The notes beneath the pieces are model-generated. The model made no database searches and was not told where the DNA came from. It saw only the letters and a program-made list of their open reading frames with translations. A stretch of 24,185 bases of DNA from JADKIH01 sp031367345 (GTDB taxonomy: Bacteria > Bacteroidota > Bacteroidia > AKYH767-A > 2013-40CM-41-45). The position numbers and the translations under genes are program-made. Location of the stretch: the NCBI GenBank assembly GCA_031367345.1, contig JANLPR010000080.1, positions 1 to 24,185 on the forward strand, in the 5' to 3' direction. Within the stretch, counting starts at the first letter, position 1, and every line of letters starts with the position of its first letter. Below, in pieces: positions 9,493 to 17,148 of this stretch.

Positions 9493-9654
9493 AATGATTG
9501 GTCAAAAGTTTTCAACAAAAGTTAAACAAAGTGAGAAATTTCATACATATAGACTGTTTAAATTTTTAGTAAAAACGAAAGAGTTAAGAAGAAATAGTCA
9601 TAAAAGATGAATCTTAGATCGCACATGGGAATAAAAAAGTTCATAAAAAGTTCA

Positions 9655-9712
9655 TAAAAAAATGAAGACCACCTGCCAAACACCCTATTAATAGGGCATT
9701 ACAGGTGGTCTT
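9655..9712 (-). terminator. Rho-independent terminator with nested inner hairpin
   Basis: The outer arms AAGACCACCTG (9665-9675) and CAGGTGGTCTT (9702-9712) pair perfectly over 11 bp. Inside lies a second perfect palindrome, CCCTATTAATAGGG (9683-9696). On the minus strand the outer hairpin is followed by CA and seven T, then further T-runs from the AAAAAGTTCAT repeats. This fits termination of the operon ending at 9749. Confidence 0.85.
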
Positions 9713-9748
9713 TAAAAAAAACAGTGGTCAAATATCTTAGATCGATAT

Positions 9749-11569
9749 TTATTTTGGCTGACTTAAGGTGTATTTTCTTCCGTTGTTTTGTTCTTTCAAC
9801 CAACTCATAAGCGGAGAAAAATAATCGAGCATTGCACGTGCACTCAAGTCTTCGCCTGTTTTATCTTTCAATAGCTTGCGCCAATCGACACTACTGCCGG
9901 GCTTCATTATATCTTGAATAAAATCACCTACTTCTTTATGTCCAAAATAATTGGTGTTATGCGGATCTTGATGAATGATATTTTTTGAAATATAATCGTG
10001 AACTTGAAAAAGCAAAATAAAAGAAATTGCATAGTCGTAATAGCCTGCAGGATCATCGTTGATATGAGTTTTGGTTGCGGCATCACAAAGATCTTCACCT
10101 CTATCTGATGGAGGAACAATACCTTGATATTCCTTCGTCAATTCCCACCATCTTTTATTCCATTGATCAGCCGGTAAATTCTTTGCATAAAGATCATGCT
10201 CAAAAATACTCATCGTACCTGCACTCCAAGGAATAAATACTACATAGTGAAGCGCATCTTTAAGAAGCTGCTTGGTCATATCAATTTTTGTAGTAGAGTC
10301 AACCAATCCTAGTCCTGCGCAAAATGGCTTTTGCATTGCCGCCAATCCCATCATACTTCCTAAAGCCTCATGGTAAGCACGATTAGCACCCTCTCTCAAA
10401 AGATAAGGAACATCAGGATTACTATAAGATAAATAATAATAAATGTGTCCATATTCATGATGAACCGTCTCATACCAATGAGCATTTGGAACAATTGACA
10501 TCAACGAACGAACATCTTTTTCTAAATCTAAATGCCAAGCAGATGCATGAGTATTCTTTTTATAACCTGCATTTTTATTAACCGGATACAAACTAGATTT
10601 TTCCCAGAAAACATTTGGCAATGCAGGAAACCCAAGTGATACGTAAAATTTTTCTCCTTGCTTAGCTATCCATTCCGCATTTTTCTTTTCAAGAGCACTA
10701 TCTAAATTCAACCCTTCTACATTAACGAAATCGCTCCAGTCTTGACCCCAACGATTGCTCAACCATTGAGCAGGAATATAATCTGGCACCTCCTTCGCCT
10801 TATATTTTTTAGCTAACTCATATCGCATATAGGTATGTAATTCATTAAAAAGTGGAAATAGCTCTTTGTTAAACTTAGAAAGCATATCCATCATTTCATC
10901 TTTACTCATTCCATAGTCGGAAACCATGTAGGTAAAATAATCAGGGTAACCCAAACCTTTCACCACACCGTTTCTTAAATCACGTAAATTCATTAAGCCG
11001 GGCTTCAATTCTTTTCCGATCAACTTACTAGCCTCCCAAGCCTTTCTTCGCAACACAGTATCTGTTGCAGAAGCCAAAATAGAATCTATTTGATTGGGAG
11101 TAATTTCCTTGTTATCCAAATTAAATTTATAACCATATAATTTTTCAGTTTGAGCTGTCCCTGCTTTTATCAAAGCTTTCACTTCTTTCTCTGCACTCTC
11201 TGGTCCACCGGCTGCTAAGTATAAAATCTTTTTCAGCTGACGCATTTGCAACGGTTGCAATTCACTTTCCCATTTTAAATACGTTTTCACCTTTTCTATA
11301 TTTTCATTACTACCTGTAAATTTGGCTAATGCCTGATCAGCTATACCCGATTTATAAGCATTCATTGTATCACCTTCAACAATGTGTGTGTTAACAAGCC
11401 ACTGCCCTTCACTACTGGCAGTATATAACTCCTGATACTTTTTATTATAAATGTCCAAATAAGACTGAACTTCTTTCACATGCGACTCTTTCAAATTGCT
11501 GCATGACATTAGAAGAGTTGCGCAAATAATTCCTGACAGAATTAGAAAATTCCTGGCGATTGATTTCAT
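9749..11569 (-). CDS. M2-family (angiotensin-converting-enzyme-like) peptidase, lipoprotein
   Basis: This 606-residue zinc metallopeptidase is predicted to act as a peptidyl-dipeptidase, removing dipeptides from peptide C-termini. The zinc motif HEYGH is at residues 371-375, with the third ligand E401 in REGANRAYHEALG, which closely follows the M2 pattern (HExxH, then REGANxxxHEAxG). Length matches one ACE catalytic domain. The N-terminus has a lipoprotein signal with lipobox LMSC and acceptor C23. The residues after the cysteine (SNLKES) show no run of acidic residues like the known Bacteroidota surface-lipoprotein export signals, so a periplasm-facing anchor is more likely. It starts 12 bp after the PKD protein gene on the same strand, so the two are probably cotranscribed, and it ends at the strong hairpin at 9665-9712. 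The family call is firm; the physiological substrate is unknown. Confidence 0.93.
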   Translation of the reverse strand: MKSIARNFLILSGIICATLLMSCSNLKESHVKEVQSYLDIYNKKYQELYTASSEGQWLVNTHIVEGDTMNAYKSGIADQALAKFTGSNENIEKVKTYLKWESELQPLQMRQLKKILYLAAGGPESAEKEVKALIKAGTAQTEKLYGYKFNLDNKEITPNQIDSILASATDTVLRRKAWEASKLIGKELKPGLMNLRDLRNGVVKGLGYPDYFTYMVSDYGMSKDEMMDMLSKFNKELFPLFNELHTYMRYELAKKYKAKEVPDYIPAQWLSNRWGQDWSDFVNVEGLNLDSALEKKNAEWIAKQGEKFYVSLGFPALPNVFWEKSSLYPVNKNAGYKKNTHASAWHLDLEKDVRSLMSIVPNAHWYETVHHEYGHIYYYLSYSNPDVPYLLREGANRAYHEALGSMMGLAAMQKPFCAGLGLVDSTTKIDMTKQLLKDALHYVVFIPWSAGTMSIFEHDLYAKNLPADQWNKRWWELTKEYQGIVPPSDRGEDLCDAATKTHINDDPAGYYDYAISFILLFQVHDYISKNIIHQDPHNTNYFGHKEVGDFIQDIMKPGSSVDWRKLLKDKTGEDLSARAMLDYFSPLMSWLKEQNNGRKYTLSQPK

Positions 11570-11581
11570 GGTTATTATTTA

Positions 11582-13210
11582 TTATTTCTGAATAATTAAT
11601 TTTTTATTTATGATAGAGCGACTACTAATCAATTGAATTGTATAAATTCCGGGTGTAAATGATGTGAGATCAATCGTCAAATTTTTATTTTCAGTGGTAA
11701 ACTCAGATACGATTTCACCTATCGAATTAATCAATCTTAGCTTAACTGACTCGGTTCTGTTAAATGTGACTGAAATTTGTGATGATGCAGGATTTGGAAA
11801 AACTGTTGATAGATCAAGAGTATTTTTATCAGCCGACAATAAAATATTAGTAAGCTCGAAAGATGATAAACAACCATTTGCATTTTCACTTACCACGGTA
11901 TAATTTCCATTTAGGAGAGGTACATAGTAATAAAGAGAAGCAGTAGGAATTAAACTGCCATTAAAATACCAAGTGTAAGTTGAAAAACCTTGAATAGAAT
12001 AAAGTGTGTCGCCTGTTAAAATTAGATTTTGCAAAATTGGATTAGGAAACACAGTAATAAAGTTGGTGTACACTGCGCTGTCGTTTCCGCCTCCATTTAC
12101 TGCTAAAAGTGTGACCGTATAAGTTCCGGGAGAAGAATAACAAATAGCTGAAAGAGGATTCTGAAAACTGCTTGTATCTATATCTGCTCCTTGAAAATAC
12201 CAACTGAAAGCAGATCCATTGATTGAAGTATTCTGAAAATTCACACATTGTCCGGGGCAAATCGAATCATTATCGACTGCAAACGATGCAATAGGTGGTA
12301 CAATACAATTCACGATATCGAGTGAAATTTCACCTCTATATGGGCAACCAAACATGTCATGAGTAACAAGTGTAACAAGAGGTAAACTTCCGGGAAGTCC
12401 ATTGTACACACCCACTACCGTATCATTCATTAAGGCAGATGTAAAATTAATATTCAGATTTGCAGAAGCCCATAAATAATTAGGAAAAGTACCCAAGCCT
12501 GAATTTTCTCTAATCGAAAATGGTTCGCCTACACAAACCGGACTATGGTCAACTTCCACTGTAAGAGTTGGAGGTGAGCACGGAAAAATCTGGACAGTAT
12601 TATTTATAACTGCAGAACATGGACTACCAATTAAAGCAGCGTTGTTTATTCCTAAAGTAGTGTCAATTAAATAAACTCTCAACGTTCTGATGTTGTTTGA
12701 AAGTGGATCATACAATGTGATTCCATTTGCAAGTCCTAAATAATTACCAATTGGCCAAATTGTATCATACACTGCATAGACAGCATTAGGGCTCAAAGTT
12801 CCATTTCCACAACCACCGCAAGGGCTTGATGAACCATTACCCATTACAGAAATTGTATAAGAAGAGCAGATACAATTTCCAACTGACGTTTTATCTGCAT
12901 CCCATCCGGCACCATCACCACCGAAACCGGTAGTAAAACAATTTTGTGCAATAAAAATTCCGCCACCATCGTACCCATCAACACAGAGATCGCCATCATT
13001 CACATTACACATCACTTCAAGGTTGGCACTTCCTTGTCCAGATATTATCAACCAACCGGCAGGAATTGCCCATGTGTAACTTGTTGCACCAATAATATTG
13101 GCATGATAAACATAAATATAACCGGGACAAACAACAGCAGATCCTGTAATTTGCGCTTTAGAAATGAAAGTAGTGAATAGTAAAAAAATAATTAGAGGGA
13201 GTTTTTTCAT
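11582..13210 (-). CDS. Secreted PKD-domain protein with T9SS type A sorting domain
   Basis: This 542-residue protein has a signal peptide (about 1-19, ending SKA before Q20). It has a PKD-like N-terminal module (about 20-70: VCPG, then YTWAIPAGW), a cysteine- and glycine-rich middle with two CGGCGNG-like clusters, and a PKD domain (about 304-390: ASFAVDNDSICPG to GTYTVTLLAVNG). A short Ig-like stretch follows, then a T9SS type A sorting domain from about residue 464 (VFPNPASSQ to GIYTIQL and a lysine-rich end). T9SS cargo of this kind is exported across the outer membrane and often attached to the surface. No catalytic motif is visible, so the function is unknown; adhesion or matrix binding is a guess. 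It is the first gene of a two-gene unit with the M2 peptidase. I found no clean TAnnTTTG box in the 100 bp upstream. Confidence 0.9.
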   Translation of the reverse strand: MKKLPLIIFLLFTTFISKAQITGSAVVCPGYIYVYHANIIGATSYTWAIPAGWLIISGQGSANLEVMCNVNDGDLCVDGYDGGGIFIAQNCFTTGFGGDGAGWDADKTSVGNCICSSYTISVMGNGSSSPCGGCGNGTLSPNAVYAVYDTIWPIGNYLGLANGITLYDPLSNNIRTLRVYLIDTTLGINNAALIGSPCSAVINNTVQIFPCSPPTLTVEVDHSPVCVGEPFSIRENSGLGTFPNYLWASANLNINFTSALMNDTVVGVYNGLPGSLPLVTLVTHDMFGCPYRGEISLDIVNCIVPPIASFAVDNDSICPGQCVNFQNTSINGSAFSWYFQGADIDTSSFQNPLSAICYSSPGTYTVTLLAVNGGGNDSAVYTNFITVFPNPILQNLILTGDTLYSIQGFSTYTWYFNGSLIPTASLYYYVPLLNGNYTVVSENANGCLSSFELTNILLSADKNTLDLSTVFPNPASSQISVTFNRTESVKLRLINSIGEIVSEFTTENKNLTIDLTSFTPGIYTIQLISSRSIINKKLIIQK

Positions 13211-13293
13211 TGATTAATTTTTGAGTGTTGAAAAGTAACAAAATATTCATAGTGAAACAACTTTCTTAATGTGCAAATAAAATTGCAAATTGC

Positions 13294-13309
13294 AGCTATA
13301 AAAATAGCT
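13294..13309. repeat. Hairpin AGCTAT-AAAA-ATAGCT directly before the start of the FAD oxidoreductase gene
   Basis: A perfect 6-bp inverted repeat with a four-base loop ends one base before the ATG at 13311. Two direct TGCAAAT copies (13272-13278 and 13284-13290) lie just upstream in this divergent intergenic region. It could reduce ribosome access or be an operator for either flanking gene. No function is shown by the sequence itself. Confidence 0.4.
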
Positions 13310-13310
13310 T

Positions 13311-14450
13311 ATGAGCTGGAGTTTTTGGGAACAGGAATCATTCATTAAAAAACCGGATGTAATTGTAATTGGTAGCGGCATTGTAGGATTGAATGCATCG
13401 TTAGCTATCAAATTAAAACATCCATCTTTGCATGTACTAGTTTTGGAACGTGGGGCTTTGCCTTATGGAGCAAGCACACGAAATGCTGGTTTTGCGTGTT
13501 TCGGAAGTATCTCAGAATTACTTTCAGACTTAAAAAAAAATTCGCATCAGGAAGTTTTCGACTTGGTTGAAAAAAGATATCAAGGTTTGCAACGAATGAG
13601 ACAGATAATTGGCGATTCCAATTTAGACTATGAAGCGTTTGGTGGTTATGAAATTTTTTCACCAACCCAACATACACTATCAACAAATTGTATTGCAGAG
13701 ATTGAAGCTTTCAATAATGAATTAGAAAAAATTACAGGCAAAAAAAACACTTACTCTTTAGTCAATGATCAGATTAGTCAATTTGGTTTTGAAAATGTTA
13801 ATCACATAATTAAAAACGCAGAAGAAGGGCAAATCAATACCGGAAAAATGATGAAAGTGCTACTTGAAAAATGCAGACAAGCCGGTGTTGAAATACTCAA
13901 TGGAATTAAAGTAATTGAGCTTCTTCAAAAAAACAATTCTGTTCAACTGATCCTTGAAAATAATTTTACTCTAGAAAGCAAAAAAGTACTAATAGCAACG
14001 AACGGTTTTGCACATGAGCTACTTCCCGAATACGATGTGAAGCCTGCTCGTGCTCAAGTATTGATTACTCAACCAATAAAAGGTTTGAAAATAAAAGGTA
14101 GTTTTCATTATGAGGAAGGATATTATTATTTTCGAAATGTTGGCGACAGAATTTTATTTGGTGGTGGCAGAAATTTAGCTTTTGAAAATGAAAACACCGA
14201 TGAATTTGGATTAACACATTTGATACAAAACACACTTGAAAAACTTTTATCAGAAATGATACTTCCACAAACCAGTTTTGTTGTTGACCAACGTTGGAGT
14301 GGAATCATGGGTTTAGGCGATCATAAATATCCAATTATTAAAAAGGTGAATGACAACATTTATTGTTGCGTAAGAATGGGCGGTATGGGAATTGCACTTG
14401 GGAGTTTAGCTGCTCAAGAAAGTGCTGATTTAATTTTAAATGACCTCTGA
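13311..14450 (+). CDS. FAD-dependent oxidoreductase, D-amino-acid-oxidase (DAO) family
   Basis: This is a 379-residue flavoprotein, probably cytoplasmic since it lacks a signal peptide. The dinucleotide-binding fold is clear: VIVIGSGIVG (GxGxxG at residues 21-26), with the ribose-binding acidic residue E46 in VLVLERG, then the ASTRNAGFA stretch (54-62) where the DAO family contacts FAD. The C-terminal part has RWSGIMGLGDHKYPII and MGGMGIALGSLAAQ, typical of the FAD-closing region. Family members oxidise amines or amino acids such as glycine, D-amino acids or gamma-glutamylputrescine. The sequence does not let me choose a substrate. It is divergent from the PKD gene and separated from tamL by a promoter, so it is probably monocistronic. 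I see no strong terminator after it. Confidence 0.85.
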   Translation: MSWSFWEQESFIKKPDVIVIGSGIVGLNASLAIKLKHPSLHVLVLERGALPYGASTRNAGFACFGSISELLSDLKKNSHQEVFDLVEKRYQGLQRMRQIIGDSNLDYEAFGGYEIFSPTQHTLSTNCIAEIEAFNNELEKITGKKNTYSLVNDQISQFGFENVNHIIKNAEEGQINTGKMMKVLLEKCRQAGVEILNGIKVIELLQKNNSVQLILENNFTLESKKVLIATNGFAHELLPEYDVKPARAQVLITQPIKGLKIKGSFHYEEGYYYFRNVGDRILFGGGRNLAFENENTDEFGLTHLIQNTLEKLLSEMILPQTSFVVDQRWSGIMGLGDHKYPIIKKVNDNIYCCVRMGGMGIALGSLAAQESADLILNDL

Positions 14451-14650
14451 TTTACATTTCTGCTCTCATCACTTCTAACGTGCTTCTAAAACGCTTTCAG
14501 TATTGATCAAAAAAATCAAAACGCTTGAATCATTACCAGGAATTAGAAAGCTGATAAACAGCACAATAACTTTCGGGATTCTAACTAAACAATGCTCTAA
14601 TTATTTATGGTTAAAGTGCTTTCAATTGGGTACTTTGAAATGAGTATTAG

Positions 14651-14698
14651 ATACAGTATTGTTCATTCACTTTCATAAATAATAATTGAACACTGTAT
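14651..14698. promoter_or_regulatory. Imperfect palindrome over the -33 element of tamL, possible operator
   Basis: ATACAGT (14651-14657) pairs with ACTGTAT (14692-14698), and GTTCA (14661-14665) pairs with TGAAC (14687-14691). The left arm carries a 3-base bulge and the spacer is 21 bases. The right arm overlaps the TTG at 14686-14688 of the tamL promoter. No T-run follows, so it is not a typical terminator. Repressor binding is an inference. Confidence 0.35.
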
Positions 14699-14714
14699 AA
14701 AAATCCTATTTTTG
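14686..14714 (+). promoter_or_regulatory. Predicted tamL promoter, TTG-N18-TATTTTTG
   Basis: TTG at 14686-14688, an 18-base spacer and TATTTTTG at 14707-14714 match the Bacteroidota primary promoter consensus at both boxes. Transcription is expected to start near 14720, so the TTG codon at 14712 lies inside the box and cannot be the translation start. Confidence 0.7.
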
Positions 14715-14738
14715 CATGCATCATTGTCATTAAGAAAC

Positions 14739-17021
14739 GTGTCAACAAAAATCAGTTTTATACTTTTAGTATTCTTTTCTCTCGCATTCACTGCTTGTAA
14801 TCCAACGCGACATATTCCTGAAGGAAGTTACCTTCTCAATTCAAATGTGATCAAGTCAGATACACTTGGATTGAGTAATGAACAACTGGAGGGATTAATT
14901 AGACAGAAACCAAACAGAAAACTTTTGGGATTTATTCGCTTCCATCTTTGGCTATATAATATTGGGAAAAATGGAAAAGACAATAAACTAAGGACAGGTC
15001 TACGTAAAATTGGAGAAGCTCCTGTTATTGTCGATTCTGTAGCCATCGATAAATCGAAAGATCAACTAAAACTCTTTCTCAATAAGAATGGCTATTTTAA
15101 CAATATCGTAAATGACAGCATCTATTACCATAAAAAAAGAGCAAAAGTAATTTACAAACTTACCTATAACAAACCATACAAGATCCATTCGATTACTTAT
15201 TCTACACAAGACAGCGGACTTGCCTATGTACTGTCTAATTTTCAACATACATCTTTATTGGTACCGGGTGATCACTACAGTGAAGAAAAACTTGACAAAG
15301 AACGTGAAAGGTTAACAGTTGGAATTAAAGATCAAGGTTATTATTTCTTCAATCGAAATTATATTACTTATTCGATCGATACATCTTTAGGAAATCATTC
15401 TGCAGATATTTATTTATATATAAACAGAATCAATGAAAACGTAGATCTTAACTTGATCAATAATGACTCTATCAAAGACCATCAAGCATATCGTATTCGC
15501 GAAATTTTTGTACAAACAGATTATAATCCAAAAAACCCTACAGCATCTATAGCAAAAGATACAATTATTTACAAAGGCTTACATATTCTTACAACTGATG
15601 GAACTTATGTCATTAGGAATAACGAATTGGCTAGAAATATCTTTGTTTCAAGCGGAAATTTGTATTTGCAATCTAAACTCGATTACACTTATAAAAAACT
15701 TCAGGAGTTAAATATTTTCAAATTCATAAATATTTATTTTAAAGAAGTACCACGTGATTCAGAACAAGAAAAATATTTATTGGATCTATATATTCAAATG
15801 ACGCCAACCAACCGTCAAGATTTTACAGTTGAATCGGAGGTAACAAACACGGGAGGTAATATTGGAATAGCTGGTAGCTTCGGTTACAGAAATAAAAACT
15901 TTTTTAAAGGAGCAGAAGTTCTTGAATTAAAAATAAAAGGCGGACTAGAAGCAATCCCAAATTTTAATGATAGTGTCGACAAGAAAAAATTGTTCTTCTT
16001 CAACACCTTTGAATTTGGCCCTGAATTGAGTTTAGGATTTAAAAAATTGCTCCTTCCCGGTTTTATAGAAAAAGGGACATCACGATATGCAAATCCGAAA
16101 ACATCTATTAATCTTGGCTTCAATTACCAAGAACGTCCAGATTATACACGGTCAATTACAAATTTCTCACTTAACTATTCTATTTCGCCGACAAAACGAC
16201 AACGATTTATTTTTGGACCGGAAGTTAATTCAGTAAAAGTAAAATTGTCGTCCGGATTTAAATCAAAACTAGAAAGTCTAAATGATCCTCGCCTCTTCTA
16301 TACCTACGACACTCACGTTATTTCGTCGTTGCGATTAAGTTATATTAACACAAACCAAAATTTAACGGCCAATAGAAATTTTCTCTATTTCAGAGTGAAT
16401 GGCGAAGGTGCAGTAAAATTATTTCCGGCAAAATTAAATCCGTCACAGTTTCTAAAGATCGATTTCGACTTGAGTTACCATCAGTCGATCAATAAGTACA
16501 ACAATATTGTTTTTCGTGTTGCCTCAGGTGTTGGTTTACCATTCGGCTTGAGCAGATCGTTACCATTTGAAAAAAGTTTTTTTGCCGGAGGAGCAAATAG
16601 TGTAAGAGCATGGAGCGCACGAACACTGGGTCCAGGCTCGTACAAAAAAATAGTAAACATTGAGCAAAGTGGCGATATAAAAATTGAAGGCAATGTCGAA
16701 TACAGAACAGAAATTGTTCGACTTGCAAGTGGTATCATTATGGAAGGTGCCACTTTTGTAGATGCCGGAAATGTATGGACAAGAAACGAAGATGTGAGTA
16801 GACCCGGAGGAAAATTTGATCCGAAGAATGTACTTTCACAATTAGGTGTAGGTGGCGGAGCCGGATTACGATTCAATTTTTCTTTTTTCATCCTACGTCT
16901 CGACGCAGCAGTCAAGTTGCGTGACCCTTCACTCGATATCAATAAACGATGGGTTTACCTTAATCAAAAATTTGGAATCGGCGATGTAAATTTTAATTTA
17001 GCAATTGGTTATCCTTTTTAG
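14739..17021 (+). CDS. tamL: TamL-like Omp85/BamA-family outer membrane lipoprotein
   Basis: This is the Bacteroidota lipoprotein form of TamA, an Omp85 barrel thought to help assemble outer membrane proteins with TamB. From the GTG at 14739 it is 760 residues with lipobox FTAC and acceptor C20. Next comes the family's NPTRHIPEGSYLL segment, then POTRA-like repeats over roughly the first half (including KPNRKLLGFIRFHLWLYN). The barrel follows, with AGGANSVRAW (616-625), equivalent to the loop-6 VRG motif of Omp85 proteins, and a C-terminal strand ending in phenylalanine. I chose GTG 14739 because the longer frame from TTG 14712 overlaps the predicted -7 box, while GTG leaves a leader of about 19 nt and places the signal peptide at the N-terminus. 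TTG 14724 is an alternative. No tamB is present in the window next to it. Confidence 0.88.
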   Translation: MSTKISFILLVFFSLAFTACNPTRHIPEGSYLLNSNVIKSDTLGLSNEQLEGLIRQKPNRKLLGFIRFHLWLYNIGKNGKDNKLRTGLRKIGEAPVIVDSVAIDKSKDQLKLFLNKNGYFNNIVNDSIYYHKKRAKVIYKLTYNKPYKIHSITYSTQDSGLAYVLSNFQHTSLLVPGDHYSEEKLDKERERLTVGIKDQGYYFFNRNYITYSIDTSLGNHSADIYLYINRINENVDLNLINNDSIKDHQAYRIREIFVQTDYNPKNPTASIAKDTIIYKGLHILTTDGTYVIRNNELARNIFVSSGNLYLQSKLDYTYKKLQELNIFKFINIYFKEVPRDSEQEKYLLDLYIQMTPTNRQDFTVESEVTNTGGNIGIAGSFGYRNKNFFKGAEVLELKIKGGLEAIPNFNDSVDKKKLFFFNTFEFGPELSLGFKKLLLPGFIEKGTSRYANPKTSINLGFNYQERPDYTRSITNFSLNYSISPTKRQRFIFGPEVNSVKVKLSSGFKSKLESLNDPRLFYTYDTHVISSLRLSYINTNQNLTANRNFLYFRVNGEGAVKLFPAKLNPSQFLKIDFDLSYHQSINKYNNIVFRVASGVGLPFGLSRSLPFEKSFFAGGANSVRAWSARTLGPGSYKKIVNIEQSGDIKIEGNVEYRTEIVRLASGIIMEGATFVDAGNVWTRNEDVSRPGGKFDPKNVLSQLGVGGGAGLRFNFSFFILRLDAAVKLRDPSLDINKRWVYLNQKFGIGDVNFNLAIGYPF

Positions 17022-17038
17022 ACATTACACTTCTTGCA

Positions 17039-17060
17039 TAGCCTTGTTGGCTGATTTTAA
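17039..17060 (+). terminator. Weak possible terminator after tamL
   Basis: AGCC-TTGTT-GGCT followed by GATTTT lies about 20 bp after the tamL stop. The stem is only about 4 bp and the T-run is short, so this is a weak candidate. Confidence 0.25.
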
Positions 17061-17117
17061 ACGCTTGATTTCTTAGCATATCGCAAATTTTGCCGATTAG
17101 AAATTAGAATATTTTTT

Positions 17118-17125
17118 TAGCTTTG
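17118..17125 (+). promoter_or_regulatory. Predicted -7 box (TAGCTTTG) of fbaB
   Basis: TAGCTTTG is a full TAnnTTTG match 23 bp before the fbaB ATG. A matching -33 TTG at ideal spacing is missing: there is a TTAG at 17097-17100, or a TTTG at 17089-17092 with a 25-base gap. Transcription would start near 17131. Confidence 0.6.
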
Positions 17126-17148
17126 TGTCCTTAAATTAAAATAAATCC

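Larger units (their letters stand above)
9347..9748. other. 402-bp intergenic region between the giant gene and the peptidase gene
   Basis: This gap holds no gene that I can support. From right to left, in the direction of minus-strand transcription, it contains the nested terminator hairpin of the peptidase operon (9665-9712), two tandem AAAAAGTTCAT copies at about 9635-9660, an AT-rich stretch without features, the TTTGGCGAA repeat cluster (9463-9492), the -7 box (9427-9434) and the leader of the giant gene. Confidence 0.7.

Noticed and set aside
12042..12260. A 72-codon minus-strand frame within the PKD protein gene
   Set aside because: It is an out-of-frame shadow of a clearly coding region with a recognised domain.
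13211..13293. TATTTTG near 13245 as the minus-strand promoter box of the PKD gene
   Set aside because: It is one base short of TAnnTTTG, and no TTG at suitable spacing makes it convincing.
14451..14650. Possible small RNA or terminator after the FAD oxidoreductase gene (TTGAT-CAAAAAA-ATCAA, repeated AAAACGCTT)
   Set aside because: The stem is only 5 bp with no T-run, and the repeated word is short. I see nothing else supportable in this stretch.
16481..16942. A 153-codon minus-strand open frame
   Set aside because: It is antisense to the barrel-encoding part of tamL, is rich in proline and serine in a shadow-frame manner, and matches no family that I recognise.
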